From NCBI RefSeq assembly GCF_009870125.1, contig NC_046680.1, forward strand, positions 13,721,501-13,785,500: a stretch of 64,000 nt of DNA, in the 5' to 3' direction. Both the position numbers and the translations under genes were made by a program. Positions 35,101-45,820 of the stretch are shown here, piece by piece. Within the stretch, counting starts at the first letter, position 1. Every line of letters begins with the position of its first letter. The notes beneath the pieces were generated by a model. That model was not told where the DNA came from. It worked only from the letters and a program-made list of their open reading frames with translations, and made no database searches. The stretch comes from Drosophila pseudoobscura (lineage: Eukaryota > Arthropoda > Insecta > Diptera > Drosophilidae).

Positions 35101-38100
35101 AATGGTGGTTGCATGCAAAGGTCTGATAATTGCACGACTCCGTTTGGGGGCACAGTTCTCTTCAATGGAGAGTTCGCCATTCATTTCGCAATCGGGTAAG
35201 TGGGGAAGGTCTTGGGGAAGTTTCTTGGAAGATTCTTCGAAGAGCAACAGGACTGGAGCCTGACTCATTGGCGTGTTCTGGGTACCCAAATGACTGTTTT
35301 GGAATTTGCGTGGCACACAGAAACATTTTAATAGCATCTGACCTCATTTGACGGATATGCTCCATAAACCCCCGAGCCACAGAGGCAGTGGCAGAGGCAG
35401 AGGCAGAGGCAGAGACACGCTTTAAACTAGCGGCAAACGCGAATTAAATTGAAATTGCTAGAAATTGAAAGTGACACTGAGAGCACAAATTCTGGCCTGC
35501 AGCGGCCATAGATGGATTCTTCTATTAGAACAAATTGCACGGCCGGCCAGAGCACGGCCCCCACCCGCCTTGCCGCCTCCACTCATTCCCGAATCTCCCA
35601 TTCGGTGACCAGTGGAGCATACAAATTGAACATTTAAAGGGCTTAAGTAGGAAATTGAGAAACCCAAGAGGAAAACAAAGTCCCCCCCCAAAAGAGGAAA
35701 CAAACGACACTTGTCTTGGGTCTTCGCCAGCTCAAAACTCAAGACTGAAGACTCAAAACTCGAGACTTAAGTAAACCTAAATAATGTGTAAACAAAAGGG
35801 TCGTAAACAGCGAAGAGTCGTCGTCGTTATGGGGCGGGCCTGAGGCCCAATGCAAATTGTCTGTTAATTACTGCAAGGGGCAAGGGGGCGAGGGGGGGTC
35901 GCTTATTGGGACCAAAAGGATCCGATGACGACTGTGAGTAGTGGAGCCCATGGAATGCTGTTTCCAACTGGAACTGAGAACTCGAGAGTGATATGTTTTG
36001 GTGTGGGACTGTCAGCTCAGCCTTGGGTCTGAATTGGACAACAATGGAACGCCTTGAAACCATTTTGTATGGGATATGTTTGCCCACAAACGGAACTTGT
36101 GTCCATCGAGCAGACATCATCGTGTCGGCGGGGCGTATGAGCGATGTCCGACGAATATTGATGGCCTGTCAAGAGTCATCGTTGAGAGCTCAGCAAACAC
36201 TTGTGGGCACGGGAGGCTGGACAGGCAAACAAACTACGTAATGAGTGCAGCACGCGATGTGGCAGTCGGGCAGGTCTGGCTCCCACTGGAGCGCATCGTC
36301 CAAGTGCATTCTGGATCCCCCCCCGCCGAGCGAGTGCGTAACTTGATGCCTCTTCGGCACGAAGGCTGTCAATGAGGTGCTAATGGAAGAGCCCTGGCAT
36401 TGAGGCGTCTCCATGCTCCACACTCCATGCTCCACACTCCAATCTTGGCCGCAGCGTACAGTTATGCCACAACCGCAGCTACGATCGCAGTTGTTGCTTC
36501 CTCGCCACCAGTGGAGGGCTCTTCTTTGGGCGTAATCTGAGAAACCGTAAACCATCAAGGGCTTGTGGCTTCCGAACAAGCGTGTACCCCAGATGTGGAG
36601 AGCGATTTCGCTGGCAACTCTCCGGCCAGACCCCCAGCGCTGAGAGGAGGCCCAGTGCTGGATCCACATCACGTTCCGTTGATGTGTGCCGTATCAAAGC
36701 CCATTTAAATAATTAAATATCTAAATTGCAAAATAAAAGGCAGCTCGTTAATAGATGAACAAAACAAAAAGCGCCGGCGTCCCACAAGGTTTCTCAGCCA
36801 GCGACAGCCGCTGGCGTGACGTCTGCCAGTGTTACCAACAGTTTGAAACTCGAATAAAAATAGAGCCCCCCCCACCCACTCACGCAAGTTATATTCGTAA
36901 GAACAGCACACAACAATGTGTCAGATACAGCGACAGAGACAGCGACAGATACAGATACAGATACAGATAAATTGTGTGCCGTAATTATACTCTTTCGTCT
37001 CCGTTTCCAAGCCCCAAAATGATTTGCGATATGTGTACTGCTCGCATGTACAATATTTCTATGAACTTCTAATGCTGACAGATGCGATTTTGATGCCCGA
37101 TGCCTGCTTACGGCTTAAGGCATGCAAATGAGCGAGAAAGCGACTCAAAAAGTATCCGAGTAGCGAGTATCGGAGCGACAGTGTCTGGAATGACGACATC
37201 TTGTCGTCTTGTTATAAATCTGGAAATTCGATTAACCCTGGCTGCCTGCCTGCCTGCCTGCCAGTGGGGATTGGAGGAGTCACCTTGATGCTCGCACTCT
37301 CGCACTCTCGGATATCGTTCTGTGATACAAAAAAGCCACGGCTTTGCGGCGTATTTATTGCCCAAGCTTGTTCAATTGAAACATCGGCCATGTGGCATTA
37401 GAACTCTAGAGAACTCTGCAGAGCATCGGCCTGTGAAGGGCAGTCGAGTCTCCCCCCAGAGTCGAGTCTCGCCTGCTTCGCTTCGACTCTTCTGTGTATC
37501 CCCTGAGCGAAAACCAGTTCAAGTTTAGTTGTTGTTCGTGGCTCTCTTGTTTTGGCGGTAACAATTTTGGGATTAGCACGTGGCTGCCTTCTAGAACGCC
37601 CCGCAGGACCGGTTTTGTTTCTGTTTCTGTTTCTGCCTCCGATGATGACGTAGCCCTCGGTGCTCTTGGAACACATGTGGCCTGCTCTTAAACGGCCCAT
37701 GACCAGGGGAGGGGGAAACTGCGCAATCCCCGAGTGGGGTCAATGTGTTCGCGGCGATCGGTGCGCCCAGTCGAGAGGGGGAGACTGTAGGGAAAATCTC
37801 TTATTAAATTATTGAATTCAATTAGTTGCTGTTCAAGAGTGCTTTGAGTGCTTTTCCATCGAGTGACGGTCGTCGCGTCTTTTCGTGCATAATTAAAAAG
37901 CAATTATAATGAAATATTGTCAGATGTTGCAAGTGCAGGGGGTTCAACAGAACTTGGGGCAACTCTCCCCCAACTTGGCCTTGAGCAGATTGTTTCACTC
38001 GAGTGGCTTCAGCGATGCTGCCCCGACAACCATGTGGAACAATCTTTAAAGTAAAATTGGGGGATCAGAGCTCCCACCAATTCGCAAGGCTTTACGTCTC

Positions 38101-38947
38101 TGCAGTCGGTCACGTTTCAAATGGCATGTCTGTAAATTGGATTTTCGTTGACATTTGCAATATGACATCCGTGTAATCACGCAGAACTCTTCAAGTCTTC
38201 GAGTCTTGTGCAGCACAATCCACTCAATCCACTCTTAAACCCTCCCATTTAGAGCTTCACACTTCACTCGAGATTATATTTTCAAAGCCTCACTGCCGGT
38301 CGTAACGTCATCGACAACAAGTGCATGATAGCAGGGTGCATGGTGGATGGTGGGCTTCCGTTTCCCATTGTGTGCGTGCCCTTGGCTAGTGGCGTTTCCC
38401 TTTCTGTTTGGGACACGTTCTGCTGTCAAATTCAATGAATTCTTAGCCCCCAAATCGAACAAAGGGCAACCGGAATACCCAATTTCGTGCATTGGCAATA
38501 CTTCAACGAATCTTGGACTGTTTAAATACCTTTTAAATGAATATAAATTACGAAATCCACGGAATGCATTGGATTCATTTTTTATAAAGTTTTTTTCACG
38601 CCTAATTGCCTTGGGAAGCGGCGGAACGGAACCGGAGGCCGAATTGAAATTGATGACAAATTTATTGGGCATTACGAATTTATTAATTAGCAGCTCATTT
38701 GTTTGTCTAATTTCAATTTAATTAAACGTTGCCCAAATGCTCGTGGTTTTCCTGCCGTTTGACTGGCTGGAAGGGAAATTTACGAGTTGAGTCTGCGATT
38801 AGCATAAAACTATGAAAAAAACTTGATATCTATTAAAAAACTAATTGAAAACTGGGTTGACTTCGAGGCGAAGGAGATCCAGGGAACCAGTTTTGAAATC
38901 GAATCTAAAACCTGGCTTGAAATTCGATTTCAGTTTCAGTTTAATAA

Positions 38948-39079
38948 AGTAACCAGTAACCGAGTAACGAGTAACGAGAAACCGAGTAGCCGAGTAATGA
39001 GTAACCGCGTAACCAGTAACCGAGTAACGAGAAACCTAGTAACTAGTAACCGAGTGAGTAACGAGTAACGAGTAACCGA
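38948..39079. repeat. GTAACCGAGTAACGA minisatellite
   Basis: A 132 bp array of interleaved GTAACCAGTAACCGA, GTAACGA and GAAACCGA units, all variants of GTAACSRA. It is free of stops in one + frame and one - frame, giving artefact frames of Arg-Val-Thr-Ser-Asn type. Confidence 0.75.
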
Positions 39080-41189
39080 GGATATTCTCAGTCGTGGATT
39101 ATTCACGCTGGTCGGCAGTATTCCACGCCAGCTTTCCTGGTGGCGGTAATTAATGGAATGCCGCCAACGAGGCATTTAGAACACCTTCCCCGCTCGTTCA
39201 TTTAATGACTTCAGCGCCCTGCCGCCGTTCCCCCCGGCGATCGATTGATCCATTAAATTAATTGAGTGCAGGGGAAATGCTTGGGTGTTCGGGTGACAGT
39301 GGGGCAGTGGGGGACTCTCCATTGTCACGTGCCCCCCTCGTGCAGTCTGCAACAATACTTAATGGGGTTGAACAGCCGACGTGTCAGTAGCCAGTAAACC
39401 TGTGCGGGGCGCCTCCAGACGCTCTAATTGATGCAACATGCAAATGGGCAGCCACCAGTCTGCAGTCGGCAGTGGGGGGGCAGGGGAGTGCGAAAGGGGC
39501 ATACGAAATCTGTTGTCACAGCTGTCCAAACACCTCCCCGGATGGCCTGAAGTGGGCGTGAGGTCAGTTACCAAAAAAAGAGTGTGACAGGTGGGAGACA
39601 GGTAGGAGAAGTGTGCAAACAGCAGATGATGTGTACACATACAACATTCGATCTATCGAGATGCTGGCTCGGAATTTTCGATTCCCTGTCCGCCGGAACA
39701 CGTGTTCTCAACGGCTGCTTATCCCCAGTTACCTTTGCGCTGGAGGCACTCTAATTAAGTTAACAACTGTTCCTGCACCAGCCACAGCACCAGCATAGTA
39801 ATTTCCCTTGGATTTTGTAGTTTTTCTTTGGTTTTTTCCGACCGGCCGCAGTGCTTGGGCCGTGCTTGGCTGCTTAACCGATTTGCTTGGCTGGGTTCCG
39901 TTTAGCTCCGATGAGCTGCCACACCGAGTGGCAAGAGGAGGGGAGAGGGAGAGCAGACTGCACTTGCAATCGATGGCGTGGGAAGGAGCGTCCCCTGTTG
40001 GCAGCGTTGTTTGCTAAATTAATAATCTGGTAAGCGATGCCATCGGAAGATGTAATTGCAATTGAGACCCAGCTTCCAGCTCCAGCTGAACGGTTGAGAT
40101 CAGCTCGCCACCTGCCCACATGAGTATTGAAAAGCGTAATTATCACTGGTTATGGCTGGCTCAATGATTGAGGAAATGCCGCCCGGCCAGACCAGGCCTC
40201 TGGCCCAGTGGCACGCAATCCAAATCAACAATTAAGTCGCCTGGAAAATTGAAAAACACCAGACACAGCCGATGGGAAATGCCAAGACAAAGACTGCGGA
40301 CACACTCGGGCATATTTCCACAGGCCGAGGCATGCAATTTGCGAATAGTTTTCGAACTGGAGCAAACCGGAGAAAGAGCGCTGATCAGTTGTATAAGATG
40401 ACTGTTGTGATATGCAACTATCTCCGATTTACGAGTAATTGCTTAATCGATGTGAAACGGAGTGATTGTCGGCTGGTAAGTGGTGCGGTAAGCAGTTACC
40501 CAATCAATGGCTTAGCGGAGGAATCCGCTCGACCACAGCGGCTCTGGGGTCAATTCAATTCCACTGATTGGTGGTCCATCCTCTCCTGTTTTCTGCTCCA
40601 AGACGATGCAATTGATTTTGACCCATGAACCCAGCGCAATTACTCTCCTATTCGGCAGAGTAACGGACTGGAGTTCTATTGAAAAGCCCCCTGATTTACT
40701 GCCTGGGATCCAAGGGAAATCGAAACTTGTACTTCTTCTTTTCAATGGAAAATGGAAAATAGTAATTGAATTTCACAACCCCCGGCTTCAGCCCTCAGCC
40801 AACTCCCAGAACTCCCCCGGCAGGGCCATCAATTACTCGAAAATCTGAGAACGAGTTGGGCTTTTATTTCAGTTATTTTTGGCTAAAATCCCATGCCCCG
40901 GGCCCATTCGGATTTGGATTTTGGGCCAGCATCACGTACACAGACATTCCCGGGGAAAAGTTTGCAGCCATTGAGCGTTTTAATGGGTTTCTAATTAATT
41001 TTTGTTTACAATAAAACGCCTCAGGGCATGGCATGGCATGGCAATCGCCAGTGCAGTGAACTCTGGCACCAGCTTGGAAGTGAGAAATCAAGTGCTGAAA
41101 CCCACCGGACGCCGGATCATTGTAATGTCAAAGTCATAAAGCCATAAAGCCATAAAGCACGAAGCCAAATTGGTTTGATTGAAGAGCGG

Positions 41190-41278
41190 GTCGGGCCCTC
41201 ATAATGAGAATGAGAATGAGTACGAGAACGAGAATGGTTTGGGTACGGCGATGGCGATGGCGATGGCGATGGCGACGA
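41190..41278. repeat. Adjacent GAGAAT and GATGGC repeats
   Basis: GAGAATGAGAATGAGTACGA-like units are followed directly by five GATGGC copies. No gene is associated. Confidence 0.55.
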
Positions 41279-43275
41279 CAGCAGCGATAATTCATAACGA
41301 ACTAGCAGCTGAAACAATTGTGTGTGCAACCTCGTGTTGCACATGCCTGAGCAACAACAACTTGTTGCAACTATCGTGACCATGAGGGTCAGAGTCAGAG
41401 TTCAATAAAATCCAATTAAAGTGCCGCAGTCCCGCCATCCCGTCCCTCGAGCAGCACCCGCAGACCTGTACCTCATGCCCCATGCCCCGTTGCCCCGTTA
41501 AACCTGCAGACAAAAACTAAAACCCCGAAAACAGCGAAACATAGTTGCAGGGCATTTGATTTAATAAAAGGCCACGTGAACTTTCACCGTCTCCAGCGCT
41601 GGCGCTGGCTCTGGCTCTGGCTCTGGCTACGGCTCCGTCTCTGGCAGTGGCTCTCAGCTCCACCCTGAAGCGCGATTTCCGCACTGCAACTGCAACTGCA
41701 GTGCTGCTCAATTGAATTAGGGCGTGGCGGAGAGAGGCGAGTGAAGCGCGGACCGCGGAGGGTGCGAGGATGCCTGGGCAAAACTGAAATAAATTATTTT
41801 CTCCGCTGGGTTCGCTTAATTTGCCGGGTCGGGTCTTCGCGTTGGCTATTTTTAGCATATTTATTGCATGCGCAAAAAACAGGCCAACAATGCGGTCGCC
41901 AGAGGTCAATCTTCCGCGAGTTTGGAGCCGCTTTTATGACAGCTGCTTCCGGCGATGGGCTGCCTCGAGCATTCTTCGGCAAGTGCCTCAAGTTGCAGGT
42001 TTGCACTGCCTCACAGGGGAGTGCTTCGAAAGGGGGGCCGGAGGCGGGGGGAAGTGCAAACATCTAAATGGGAATAGAATGGAATACCACTCGTAATATA
42101 AGCCTTTATCCTACACAAAGTGTGTGCTTCAGTGTCAATGGAAGCGGGCGGTTTCGTCCATCACTCAGAGCCAGTCGTCGGCCCTGCCCCAGTGGGTTGC
42201 AGGCTTGCTGTCTCATGCATTATTTAAATTTCGACTCGTGTCACTTGAACTCTTGACACTCGAAAGTTGCTTGGCATCCCTGTGCCGTGCCGTGCCGTGG
42301 CTTTGGCCCTGGCAACACTATCACAATAGCGCATCATTTGTCAGGGCAAACAAATGATGTTGCACGTAACCTTATCATCTCACATCCGTTGCAGACAGAC
42401 CGACAGACCGGCAGTCAGACAGACCGTTGGCCACTGCTTCGGGGCGTGGGTGGTGCAGGTGCCGGTGGAGTAGCAGCGTGTACCAGACACCTAGGGTCAA
42501 ACGGTTGAGGTTACGCCACGAGTAGACAAGGAACTATGTACAAGGCGGAGACAAGCTGTAGTCCCTGTGTGTGTCCTTGTCCTGGACACAATGGCTGCTA
42601 ATGAATAAACATGGCGTCCATTCACTTCCGCTGCAGTCTCCTTCGCTCCTTCTCGCAGCCATGGAGTAATAAAGTTACGTATACGCCATGTGTCAGCATG
42701 CAAGTTGAGCAAACAAGCGACAAATTTATTGGGAATACTCTCCATGGGGACAACGAGCAGACGTACTGCATGTCCAGTCCAGTCCAGTCTCCTCCCCTCC
42801 CCTCCGCTGCGCTCCGCTCCCATGGCTGTTGTGGCGACACTGTAGCCTCTAATGACTGGGAACGGCGGGAGGTAGGGGCGAGCGAATAAGTTGTTAAACG
42901 CAGACACGCCACGCCCACATGCCCCAAAAAACAACAGATTGTTTATCCCCCTTTAAGCTTTTAATGGGACGCCTACGGCAAATGTTTGCCCTTTCGGGAG
43001 GTTGTGGTGTGAAGGAGACCCCAGAGGCGACCATGTGAACTTCCGCCACGTCTGGAGTGCCAGAGAGTGCTGGACAGTATGCTGGGACTGGGACTGGGGC
43101 TGGGACTGGCCCACTCGAGAGTCACTAAGCCAAGTTTTCGGTAGAGAGTTTTGTCAGTTAATTTCCGGAGTTTTTTTTCAGACGATGGCATGGATAAAAG
43201 ATACGGGAATAATGTCTTGGTGTTCTTTTGTTTCATTTTCAGATCGCTTTCCACCTCACTGGGGCAAACACTGGA

Positions 43276-44914
43276 ATGACGAAAGTCAGGGTCCACCAGC
43301 ACCGAAGTGCAATCAGCAGAATGGCCGCCAGCAGTAGCGTAATCACGTTTGGTTGCCTCCTGGCCCTGGGCCACATTCTGGCGCCCACCGAGGCCAATGT
43401 GCACCCAGTGCTCACGCACAAGAACGCCTCCTCCCTGCTGGGCCAGCTGGTCACCTCGAGCACCCTGGTCTGGGAGAGCTACGATCCGAAGGATGCCACG
43501 CAGCTGTCGTTCGCAGTCGAGGGCGGAAAGTACATCACGGAGGACGAGCATTATCCGATCTATGTTTGCCGGGTGACCATCGACGGGGTGCACACCTCCG
43601 GCCACACCGAGAAGATCCTGCAGCGCCACAGGTGCGTGGCGGCCCACTACAAGCACGGAAAGTACGACAACTTCGACGTCCTGATGAACAAGGGGCACCT
43701 GGGCAAGGTCGGCTGGAAGCACTGGCGCAAGTTCGATGCTGGCGTCCCAGTGGGCGCCATTCGCATTGGAGACGACTCGTTCATTGGCCGCCATCGGGCC
43801 ACGCATCAGCCGAACTCGGAGGGCGTCGCAACCCACTTTGGCGCAGACTTCAACCTGGGTCGCCTCGATCCCCTGGGTCTGGGCAAAATCATGGTCATCG
43901 AGAACGATCGCGAGAAGTACTACGACGATGGCGAAGTGCTGATCGAGACGGAGCCGTTCCGCTACGAGCTGCGGGACATCAAACTGGACCGCATACGCAC
44001 CGACCTGCGACAGAACCTAACCGAGCTGGGTGAGTACACCATTGGTTTCCGTTCGGGATGTGGCCTGTGACCTAACCTTCCTCTTCCAACGGCAGCCACT
44101 GGCAAACTGGAGAATCTGGGCGACAAGTACAGCACCGTGGAGACCGTGATGACCTACAGCTTCGACTACATTCAGTACTGGGGATCCCATGACGGTGTGG
44201 CGCGTGGACTGCCCACAAAAATATTCGAAAAGGATATCATTATCCCAGCGGAAATCAACTGGGCCCTGAAGACCAGCGAGAAACGGTTCGAGAACAAGGC
44301 GGTGCAGACCAAGTTGTGGCCGGGAACAGCCATCAATGTGACGCTGCGTGGCACCTATGTGACCCTGGAGGCGCCATACACTGCCAAACTGTTTGCCTTC
44401 TACTACGGCAGCGACGAGAGTGTTTCCCGGAAGATAAGCGCCGATGCAAGTCATCAGGGTCTACAGCGGAGTTGTAGTCAAGGTCTAATCAATGCGTTTA
44501 TTACAGGTTCGCAAGAGCTACTTGAAGGAGGTGAAGCTGGAGTTCAGCCCCGTCTACTGGATTGAAAACGGCACGCTTGTGCCCACAACGACAACAACAA
44601 CGACTACCTCCACCTCGACCACAACACATGCCACCACCACCAGCACCAACGAGCCGACACCCATAAACGAGCCTCCACTGGTACATGTGAAGCACATGGG
44701 GGAGAAGCACTCGGGTCCCGATAGCCTGGAGAAAACACTGCACGACTCGCCGGGGAGCAACGAGGTGAACTCGCACGAGGCGCCCGAGAATATGTCCTCG
44801 AATCCCGGCAAGGATGTGGCGCTGGCCGGCTTCGGAGTGAACGCAGCGGGATCGATAGCAACAGCAGGATCTGCTTGCATGACGCTACTCCTAACACTGT
44901 TCTTGAGTCTGTAG
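43276..44914 (+). CDS. uzip: Unzipped, GPI-anchor-type neural cell-surface protein
   Basis: Coding exons 43276-44029, 44096-44445 and 44507-44914 give 503 residues. A signal peptide lies after the second Met (M16: ITFGCLLALGHILAPTEA), with cleavage near residue 40. A globular ectodomain of about 370 residues contains an Asn-Ala-Ser sequon (HKNASSLL). A Thr-rich mucin-like stem follows (PTTTTTTTTSTSTTT), and the protein ends in a hydrophobic tail (CMTLLLTLFLSL) preceded by small residues, as in GPI-anchored proteins. It matches D. melanogaster Unzipped, a surface adhesion molecule of axons and glia. The exon opens at an acceptor ending at 43242. ATG 43276 is the first in frame, but M16 (43321) would give a more conventional signal peptide. 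The second coding intron (44446-44506) uses a GC donor (GAT followed by GCAAGT) and is needed to reach the frame VRKSYLKEVK. Confidence 0.92.
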
Positions 44915-45820
44915 ATGAAATTGTAATCTGGACTTAGTGTAGCGTTTAATTGTTGTTGTTGTACCTGTTGTACCCGTCTTTGAGAGCAAATGGAGAAGTG
45001 AAAGAATGAGAATTGAGGAAATTACAAGAAGACAGCTAGACAGAGAGAGAAGGAGAGAAGTAGGGCATATAGGAAATACTCGTAGGAATCGGGCAGATGT
45101 TCTGGCAGATGTTCTGGCGGATGTGGAAATGGAAAGCAAAAGTTGATATTTTTTATACTTGTCCCAAGGCTTCTTCTTCTACAAAATACCCCTGAAAAAG
45201 GTAATCAAATCCAAATCCAAATTGCAATTAAAACTAATGAAAAGAAACGAGAAACCAGAAACCAGAAACAAGAAACAAAACATTCCTAAACCAAATCCCT
45301 CACAAAAGGAAATGAATCAAAAGTTTAGATATTAATACGTACTGTACTACTTTTACTCGTATGAAGAATATTTGAAACGTTTTTGAGTTGCTTTGCAAAA
45401 CAGAATGTTTAATGAAAATTCGAATGGCTTCTCATTTATTTAGTTTGCTAAGCGGTAATGTAATCGATAATCGAGTAGGAAAAGTAATGACTAATGAAAT
45501 GACAATTGAATAAGCGACGATATTATTTTATTTGATGCGTTCAATAACGATACGACGATGTATGATGTATGTATATGTCTAAAAATTAAAGCCTATGTAA
45601 AACATAAGTATATATGTATCTACCGTAAGTGTAAGTGAAACACTCCAAATATGTAAATTAGAAACTATTTCTTTGAATCTTTCAATTTAAGTATGTTTTG
45701 CTCGCTGACCAGCCTTATTTTTTAAGTTAATTCGGATCCATTTAACCCGGTAAACACACGATGAGGACGGATTCCCTTATTTCAAATTAAAATCAAATAA
45801 AAAGCTTGTACATTTTAATC
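44915..45820 (+). other. uzip: uzip 3'UTR
   Basis: A+T-rich trailer with an ATTAAA near 45585 and an AATAAA at 45796-45801 as likely poly(A) signals. Confidence 0.55.

Larger units (their letters stand above)
24831..43242 (+). other. uzip: About 18 kb of gene-free DNA, probably the large 5' intron of uzip
   Basis: I see no coding exon on either strand in this interval. Open frames are compositional and overlap each other. It is rich in short tandem repeats, the main ones listed separately, and in A+T-rich patches with many TAATTA-type homeodomain-like words, for example near 31085, 32037, 38655 and 40020. An acceptor-like TTTTTTTTCAG ends at 43182, and the preferred acceptor TTTCATTTTCAG ends at 43242. 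If the 5' exons belong to uzip, this is one intron and may hold its enhancers. Otherwise it is intergenic DNA. Confidence 0.45.

Noticed and set aside
38948-39079. Repeat array as a CRISPR-like structure
   Set aside because: Units abut without unique spacers and the genome is eukaryotic; it is a minisatellite.
43353-44033. 226-codon alternative + frame over uzip exon 1
   Set aside because: A shadow frame of the real uzip coding sequence, whose own frame has the signal peptide and consistent exon phases.
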